From RUG563 sp045590215 (lineage in GTDB: Bacteria; Bacillota; Clostridia; Christensenellales; Aristaeellaceae), in assembly GCA_045590215.1 (NCBI GenBank), contig JAZNQO010000001.1, positions 43,011 through 107,010 of the forward strand: DNA of 64,000 nt, given 5' to 3'. Shown one piece after another: positions 58,966 to 64,000 of the stretch. The notes beneath the pieces were generated by a model. That model was not told where the DNA came from and did not search any database. It worked only from the letters and a program-made list of their open reading frames with translations. Each line of letters begins with the position of its first letter. Position 1 is the stretch's first letter. The position numbers and the translations under genes were made by a program.

Positions 58966-61857
58966 ATGAAGAAGAAATGGCTCAAGCGGCTGGCGGCACT
59001 TTTATGCTGCTTTATGCTGGCAGGCGGCTTATGGCCTGCCACAGCTGAAAGCTATCCTTATGCGAAATTGATGGAAGCGGATGTGGCCGTGCGCAGCAAA
59101 GCCAGCACCGTTGCCTCTGTTTTGATTACGGTTCCTTCCGGGCAGGCCTTGACGGTGACGGGGGAAAGTGGCAGCTTCTATGTCGTTACCTATCAGGCCT
59201 ATAAAGGCTATGTGGAAAAGAATTATCTGAATCATAACAGCCAGAAAACCTACACGACCCTCTCCAACGGTTCCAGCGGCAATGCCGTGAAGGAATTGCA
59301 GCAAGCGTTGAAGGAGCTGGGCTATTATCGCTCTTCCATTGACGGCAAATTCGGCTCCGGCACAAAGACGGCGGTGCAGTCCTTCCAGAGGATTAACGGC
59401 CTTTCCGTGACCGGCAAGGCGGATTTGGACACCCAGATGCTGCTTTTCACCGGTAACCCCAAAAACAGCGCAGGCTTGCTGGTGGATACTTCCCATCAGG
59501 TTACCTATCCCGTTTTGTCCAAGGGCAGCAAAGGGGAAGATGTGAAAAAGCTGCAAACGAGATTAAAGGAGCTGGGCTATTACACCGGCAAAATTGACGG
59601 CGATTTCGGCAGCGGCACCTATAACGCCCTGCGGTCTTTCCAGAAAAAAGCAGGTTTAATCCAAAACGGCATTGCCACGCAGGACACCCAGACGCTGCTT
59701 TTTGCAGTCTCTGCCCCCGGCAGCCAAACGGCGGTAACGCCCATCCCTGCCGTGACGCCCAAGCCCACCAATCCACCCTCCTCCAATAGCTATCCTTACC
59801 AGACCTATACCACCGCTTCTGTGAACCTGCGCAAAGGCGCATCCACCGGCACCACCCGGCTTTTGACCGTGCCCAAGGGGGCCACGGTGCAGGTGCTGGC
59901 CACGGAAAAGGATTTTGTGAAAGTCACCTATAACGGCAAAACAGGCTATCTGATGCAGGAATATGTGTATATTCCGGCGGCTTATCTGCCCGGCGATTCT
60001 CTGAAAGAGGATGCGCAGGCGCAGGAAAACTATGTTACGCTTCAATCCGGCAGCCGGGGCAGTGCTGTTGTTTCTCTGCAGGAAGCCCTGAAAGAGCTGG
60101 GCTTTTATTCCGGCATGGCGGACGGCTCCTTCGGCAGCGGCACTGTTGCCGCCCTGAAAGCCTTCCAGAAGAAAAACACCATCAAGCAGGACGGCGTGGC
60201 AACGCCCGAAGTGCAGAAACTGATTTTTGAGGGCAAGCCTCGCAACAGCGACAACAAAAAGACCCAAGTGAAGCAGCTGCCCCCCATTGAAGGCTATGAA
60301 ATGCGGCTGAACGACAAGGGCGAGGCCGTGGTGTCCCTGCAAAAGAAGCTGGCCATTCTCGGCTATTTCACCGGCGAATATACCCCTGTGTTTAATTCGG
60401 CCACCCAGAAGGCCGTGAAAGCTTTCCAAAAGGATCACGCCATGACGGTGGACGGCGTCGTGGGGGAAAAGACATACCGGCTTTTGACCGTGCTCAGCGC
60501 AACGCCTGTGCCCGGTAAGAATACCCCTGCGCCCGTCAATACGCCCCTGACCCATGATAACGTGATCATCATCCAGAACGGCACCCGTGGCCAGGCCGTC
60601 AAGCGGCTGCAGGAGCGGCTGATGGAGCTGGGCTATTATTCCTGCGAAGCGGACGGCATTTATGACAGCAATGATATTGCCGCCGTGAAGGCTTTCCAGA
60701 AGCGCAACAGCCTGAAAGCGGACGGCATTGCAGGCCTTGAAACCCAGCTGAAGCTTTATAGCGATTATGCTGTTCCGGCAGAAACTTCGAGTATCAAATT
60801 GCCCACGCCCATTCCCTTTACTGCCCCGGATGTGACGGTTACGCTGCGCACAGGCAGCAGCGGGGAATATGTGCGTCTGTTGCAGGAGCGGCTGACGGTG
60901 CTGGGTTATTACAGCAGTGTCATTGACGGCGATTACGGCAGCGGCACGCTGCGTGCCGTGGTCACGTTCCAGCAGTTCCACGGCCTCTCCGCCGATGGTG
61001 TGGCCGGCAGAAAAACCCAGGAGCTGCTTTACAGTAACGATGCCAAAACCTACGCCCAGGCTAAGCCTACCCCCACCCCTGCGCCTGCTGCCACTTCCAA
61101 GCCCGGCACAAGCGGCACCGTGGTTTCCATCACGCTTTTAAAACAGGGCATGCGCGGCACCGCCGTGCGGCAAATGCAGCAGCGGCTGGTGGAACTGGGG
61201 TATCTGGAGAATGCGGACGGCGTGTACGGCCCCAAAACCTATAACGCCGTGACGGCCTTCCAAAAGCGCAACGGCCTTTCCGCCGATGGCATAGCCGGCA
61301 GCAAAACCCAGAACAAGCTCTATTCTTCCTCTGCCGTTTCCGCCAAGGGAACCATCATCAATACCCCCGTGCAAAACCCCGGCACCTCTTCCGGCTCCGC
61401 CTCCTCCGGCAGCTTCCGGGTACCGGATGCCTCCGAAGTGCGCTATGCCAATTGGTTCACGGAAATCCGGGCGAGGGCGAAGCTGATGCCGGATGTGACC
61501 ATTTATGACCCCGATACCGGCCTGCACTATAACCTGCACATGTTCTCTTTCGGCAAGCACGCCGATAGCGAGCCGCCCACCCAGCAGGACGTGGAAACCA
61601 TGTATAAAGTTGTGGGCAAGGACACTTGGACGCCCAAATACGTCTGGGTCATTTTCAGCGATGGCCGTGTCTATATCGCTTCCACCCATTCCAAGGGGCA
61701 TACCGTGGATCACGACGGCGATAACGGCCTCACAGGCCATATCTGCCTCCACTTCCCCCGGATCATGAGCGAAGCGGAAGCCACCGGCCCCTATGCCGTC
61801 AGCCATCAGAAGGAAATCCTCTGGGGCTGGGAGCTGACCCAAGCCATGGTTAAATAA
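58966..61857 (+). CDS. Large exported protein: SH3 domains, seven peptidoglycan-binding repeats, novel C-terminal domain
   Basis: A 963-residue exported protein. A signal peptide (1-28) is followed by an SH3-like domain (about 33-85) and PG_binding_1 domains 1 and 2 (about 100-245). A second SH3 (about 275-340) precedes PG_binding_1 domains 3 to 7, separated by Pro/Thr linkers. Each PG repeat has the LQ..L..LGYY....DG.FG..T..A...FQ pattern. The last 145 residues, beginning VRYANWFTEIRARAKLMPDV, form a separate domain rich in His, Asp, Asn and Cys (HTVDHDGDNGLTGHICLHF) that I cannot place. It may be a wall hydrolase or transpeptidase. Divergent from sleB. Confidence 0.88.
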   Translation: MKKKWLKRLAALLCCFMLAGGLWPATAESYPYAKLMEADVAVRSKASTVASVLITVPSGQALTVTGESGSFYVVTYQAYKGYVEKNYLNHNSQKTYTTLSNGSSGNAVKELQQALKELGYYRSSIDGKFGSGTKTAVQSFQRINGLSVTGKADLDTQMLLFTGNPKNSAGLLVDTSHQVTYPVLSKGSKGEDVKKLQTRLKELGYYTGKIDGDFGSGTYNALRSFQKKAGLIQNGIATQDTQTLLFAVSAPGSQTAVTPIPAVTPKPTNPPSSNSYPYQTYTTASVNLRKGASTGTTRLLTVPKGATVQVLATEKDFVKVTYNGKTGYLMQEYVYIPAAYLPGDSLKEDAQAQENYVTLQSGSRGSAVVSLQEALKELGFYSGMADGSFGSGTVAALKAFQKKNTIKQDGVATPEVQKLIFEGKPRNSDNKKTQVKQLPPIEGYEMRLNDKGEAVVSLQKKLAILGYFTGEYTPVFNSATQKAVKAFQKDHAMTVDGVVGEKTYRLLTVLSATPVPGKNTPAPVNTPLTHDNVIIIQNGTRGQAVKRLQERLMELGYYSCEADGIYDSNDIAAVKAFQKRNSLKADGIAGLETQLKLYSDYAVPAETSSIKLPTPIPFTAPDVTVTLRTGSSGEYVRLLQERLTVLGYYSSVIDGDYGSGTLRAVVTFQQFHGLSADGVAGRKTQELLYSNDAKTYAQAKPTPTPAPAATSKPGTSGTVVSITLLKQGMRGTAVRQMQQRLVELGYLENADGVYGPKTYNAVTAFQKRNGLSADGIAGSKTQNKLYSSSAVSAKGTIINTPVQNPGTSSGSASSGSFRVPDASEVRYANWFTEIRARAKLMPDVTIYDPDTGLHYNLHMFSFGKHADSEPPTQQDVETMYKVVGKDTWTPKYVWVIFSDGRVYIASTHSKGHTVDHDGDNGLTGHICLHFPRIMSEAEATGPYAVSHQKEILWGWELTQAMVK

Positions 61858-61869
61858 ACAGTAAAAACA

Positions 61870-61898
61870 GAACCGCATGCCGGGAAGGCGTGCGGTTC
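61870..61898 (+). other. GC-rich hairpin after the wall protein
   Basis: GAACCGCATGCC / GGCGTGCGGTTC with a GGGAA loop. T tail is weak (GTTGCTT), so it may be a partial terminator or a stabiliser; the stronger one follows at 61912. Confidence 0.6.
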
Positions 61899-61911
61899 GT
61901 TGCTTGATACG

Positions 61912-61947
61912 GGTGAGGGTAACGGAACCCCTCACCTTTTCCTTTTT
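61912..61947 (+). terminator. Terminator of the large wall protein gene
   Basis: GGTGAGGG (61912-61919) / CCCTCACC (61929-61936), followed by TTTTCCTTTTT. Confidence 0.85.
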
Positions 61948-61988
61948 ATTGCAAAAATATTAAATTCTCCCGAAGGCTTTTCCGCTGA

Positions 61989-62017
61989 TTGACAGCCCTT
62001 TTTTTCCGGCGTATACT
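61989..62017 (+). promoter_or_regulatory. Promoter of mgtE
   Basis: TTGACA (61989-61994), 17-base spacer, TATACT (62012-62017). It predicts a transcript of about 258 bases before the coding region. Confidence 0.7.
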
Positions 62018-62023
62018 GACCGT

Positions 62024-62281
62024 AGAGAAAATATTGGGAGGTGACATGCAATGGACGACGGCGAAAGATGCCAGGCGTGTGAAACAGTGCCCCGATCGTG
62101 CTCCGTGCGTCTGGTTGGATGTCACGGTCAATAAAGGGCTTGTTTCCCCATCAGCATCAAATACGTCGTATCTGTCAGGGCCATCCGTGCGCAATTGCCG
62201 AAGGGGCTTTTTTGCGTGTGTGGAGGGCTGCGATGGTTTTTTACGAGCCGATTTGCTTGCACAAAATAAAAGGGGAAGGAA
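62024..62281 (+). promoter_or_regulatory. Long structured leader of mgtE, class unassigned
   Basis: About 258 untranslated bases precede the start codon. GTGACAT (62041-62047) pairs with ATGTCAC (62119-62125), closing an element of 85 bases. Inside, CCAGGCG/CGTCTGG and GGC/GCC pairs suggest further helices. Later a T6 run follows GGGGC (62202-62215), terminator-like but without a clear stem. The conserved boxes of the M-box (GGTGAGGCTCC, GCTGCTGCC) are not present. A cis-regulatory RNA sensing magnesium or another metal is a reasonable but unproven reading. Confidence 0.4.
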
Positions 62282-63646
62282 GTGAGTCCCGTGGAGTGGG
62301 AAAATATCAAAAATCGTCTGGATGCGCTGCTGGCTGCCGGGAAACACGGCGAGCTTCGTGGTGCCATGATGATGCTGAACGTGGTGGATATCGCCCAATA
62401 CATGGAAACGCTGGAAAAGGATCAGCTGTTGCATGTGTTCCGGGTGTTGCCCAAGGATATTTCGTCTGATGTTTTTTCCTATATGGAGCCGGAGCAGAAG
62501 CAGCTGCTCATCGAATCCATTGGGGATCAGGAAATCAGTGCGCTGATTGACGATATGTTTCTGGATGATGCGGTGGACTTTCTGGAGGAACTGCCGGCAA
62601 GCGTTGTGAAGCGTGTGTTGCAGTCTACGCCCTTGGAAAAGCGGAACCTGATCAATCAGTTTTTGCGCTATCCTGAATATTCAGCCGGATCCCTCATGAC
62701 CATCGAATATCTGGAATTCCGGGAAGGGGATACCGTCCGGGAGGCCATGGATATTATCAAAAAGGTGGGCCTGGATAAGGAAACCATCTATACCCTCTAT
62801 ATTATTGATAAGGCACGGCATCTGATTGGTACGCTGGCCTTGCGGAAGATGATTTTGGCGTCCGAAGATGCGGTTCTTTCTGATATGATGGATCGCAACC
62901 CCGTTTCCGTCTATACCACCGACGATCAGGAAAAGGTGGCAGACACGGTGCGCCATTACGACGTGATGGCCATTCCCGTTGTGGATAAAGAAAACCGTCT
63001 GGTTGGTATCATCACCGCCGACGACGTCATGGACGTCATCGAAGAAGAAAACACCGAAGACTTTGAAAAGATGGCCGGTTTGATGCCGTCGGAAGATGAA
63101 TATCTGAAAACGTCCCCCTTCCGGTTGGCCTTGAACCGTATTCCGTGGCTGCTGATTATGGCGGCGGTAGCCATCCTTACCGGTATGATTATCAAGAGCT
63201 TTGAAGATGTGCTGGCTACGTCCATCGTGCTTACGTCCTGCATCCCCATGCTGATGAATACAGGCGGTAACTGTGGCTCCCAGGCGTCCACGCTGATTAT
63301 CCGTGGTGTGGCTCTTGGGGAAATTGAGTTCAAGGATTTGTTCAGAACCCTCTGGAAGGAGTTCCGGGTGGGGTTGATGGTGGGTGCCGTGCTGGCGGTG
63401 TTTATTTTCCTGTTAGTCACGTTTGTGTATGGGGCTCTGCCGGCGGAGGCCTTCGTGGTGGCACTGGCGTTGTATGCGACGGTGCTGATTGCCAAAGGGC
63501 TGGGCTGTACGCTGCCGCTCTTGGCAAAAAAGATTGGCTTTGATCCGGCTTTGATGGCCAGCCCCTTGATTACGACGCTGGTGGACGCCACGTCGCTTAC
63601 CATCTATTTCTTCATCGCAACGGCTATTTTGAAGATCGTTGTTTGA
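62282..63646 (+). CDS. mgtE: Magnesium transporter MgtE
   Basis: A 454-residue magnesium channel. An N-terminal MgtE_N superhelix (1-about 130; DAVDFLEELPASVVKRVL) precedes two CBS domains (about 131-255) that sense intracellular magnesium. The membrane domain has five helices (from about 280); the selectivity region includes MLMNTGGNCGSQASTLIIRG. The start is a GTG preceded by AGGGGAAGGA; a second GTG at 62291 is possible. Own promoter and a long leader upstream. Confidence 0.95.
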   Translation: MSPVEWENIKNRLDALLAAGKHGELRGAMMMLNVVDIAQYMETLEKDQLLHVFRVLPKDISSDVFSYMEPEQKQLLIESIGDQEISALIDDMFLDDAVDFLEELPASVVKRVLQSTPLEKRNLINQFLRYPEYSAGSLMTIEYLEFREGDTVREAMDIIKKVGLDKETIYTLYIIDKARHLIGTLALRKMILASEDAVLSDMMDRNPVSVYTTDDQEKVADTVRHYDVMAIPVVDKENRLVGIITADDVMDVIEEENTEDFEKMAGLMPSEDEYLKTSPFRLALNRIPWLLIMAAVAILTGMIIKSFEDVLATSIVLTSCIPMLMNTGGNCGSQASTLIIRGVALGEIEFKDLFRTLWKEFRVGLMVGAVLAVFIFLLVTFVYGALPAEAFVVALALYATVLIAKGLGCTLPLLAKKIGFDPALMASPLITTLVDATSLTIYFFIATAILKIVV

Positions 63647-64000
63647 GGGAATTTTCGGCAAGAATGTATATTCTGTTCGGTTGTTGACCATTTTGTTGAC
63701 GGCCGGACAGAATTTTTATTTTCCTCAAAAAATTTTTTCCACATCATCTTGGGCAAGGGTGGAAATATAGGCCACAATAAGTGGTAAATTTGCCGTTTTC
63801 AAGGGAAAAAAGACTGAAAAAAGCGAAAAATTTTTCTAAAAAAGGTGTTGACAAAGGGAAGAATGTTTGATATTATAATCAAGCACGCTGCGAGGGAGCC
63901 TTTCAGGAGGGTCAAAAGCGGCGAGCGAAGAACCTTGAAAACGATACAGAGAACGAGGAAAGAACGACAGTTAATTCTGGAATGAGTTTTGATTTGTTGG
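63647..64000 (+). promoter_or_regulatory. Gene-free right edge: strong promoter and leader, probably of an rRNA operon
   Basis: No gene can be supported in this 354-base stretch. TTGACA (63848-63853), a 17-base spacer and TATTAT (63871-63876), overlapping TATAAT at 63874, form a near-ideal promoter in an A+T-rich upstream region. The following GGAGCC ... GAACCTTGAAAACGATACAG resembles leader/spacer sequences of clostridial rRNA operons. The 16S gene, if present, would begin beyond base 64000. Confidence 0.5.

Noticed and set aside
62024..62281. M-box magnesium riboswitch before mgtE
   Set aside because: Expected by context, but the conserved M-box sequences are not visible, so the leader is listed without a class.
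61989..62285. Short coding gene in the mgtE leader
   Set aside because: A 98-codon frame exists, but its start overlaps the -35 box of the mgtE promoter, it has no ribosome binding site and its product resembles no protein; the DNA looks like structured RNA.

Overview
The window looks like chromosomal DNA of an anaerobic, spore-forming member of the Clostridia, probably a gut or rumen Oscillospiraceae/Christensenellales-type organism (the rank below class is inference). The support is: spore genes (yunB-like, sleB-ypeB), an oxygen-reducing rubredoxin/FprA pair, AGGAGG-type ribosome binding sites, sigma-A promoters with 17-base spacers, short U-tailed terminators, and moderately G+C-rich coding DNA. 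The genes are tightly packed on both strands. Only the restriction-modification insert is visibly more A+T-rich.

Layout. 1-5000: the end of a Na/Pi cotransporter, a tetR-pfkB operon, degV, a membrane zinc protease and a small phage-like regulator pair under a consensus promoter with an SOS-type box. 5000-7400: rubredoxin-FprA and a 1-phosphofructokinase-type kinase. 7489-14000: a complete carbohydrate ABC importer (ATPase, two permeases, lipoprotein with a C-terminal membrane anchor) and a repeat-rich lipoprotein. 14000-25200: housekeeping genes (nucleoside hydrolase, SurE, RpiR regulator, BaiN-like flavoprotein, exonuclease, two P-loop kinases, a YunB homologue, a CARDB-type surface protein). 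25386-25547: tRNA-Thr and tRNA-Pro, followed by a type II restriction-modification island (25893-27990). 28221-29651: pyruvate kinase.

29774-45564 is a pectin locus: pectinesterase, an unusual ABC importer whose genes are interleaved with four small four-helix membrane proteins, GH28, GH105, an AraC regulator, a second ATPase, KduI and KduD. None of the three pectin hydrolases has a signal peptide, so oligogalacturonides are probably imported and then cut inside the cell. The binding protein has a signal peptide but no lipobox cysteine, so one or more of the small membrane proteins may hold it at the membrane. This module is the best candidate for an undescribed system.

45654-53927 is a complete minus-strand histidine operon, starting with a YerC/TrpR-like regulator. 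Its promoter carries a near-ideal palindrome over the -10 box, and hisZ and hisG are fused into one gene. 54152-64000: tRNA-Pro, the ECF module (ecfA1-ecfA2-ecfT), sleB-ypeB, a 963-residue cell-wall-binding protein with seven peptidoglycan-binding repeats and an unrecognised C-terminal domain, mgtE behind a structured leader, and at the right edge a strong promoter and leader that probably open an rRNA operon.
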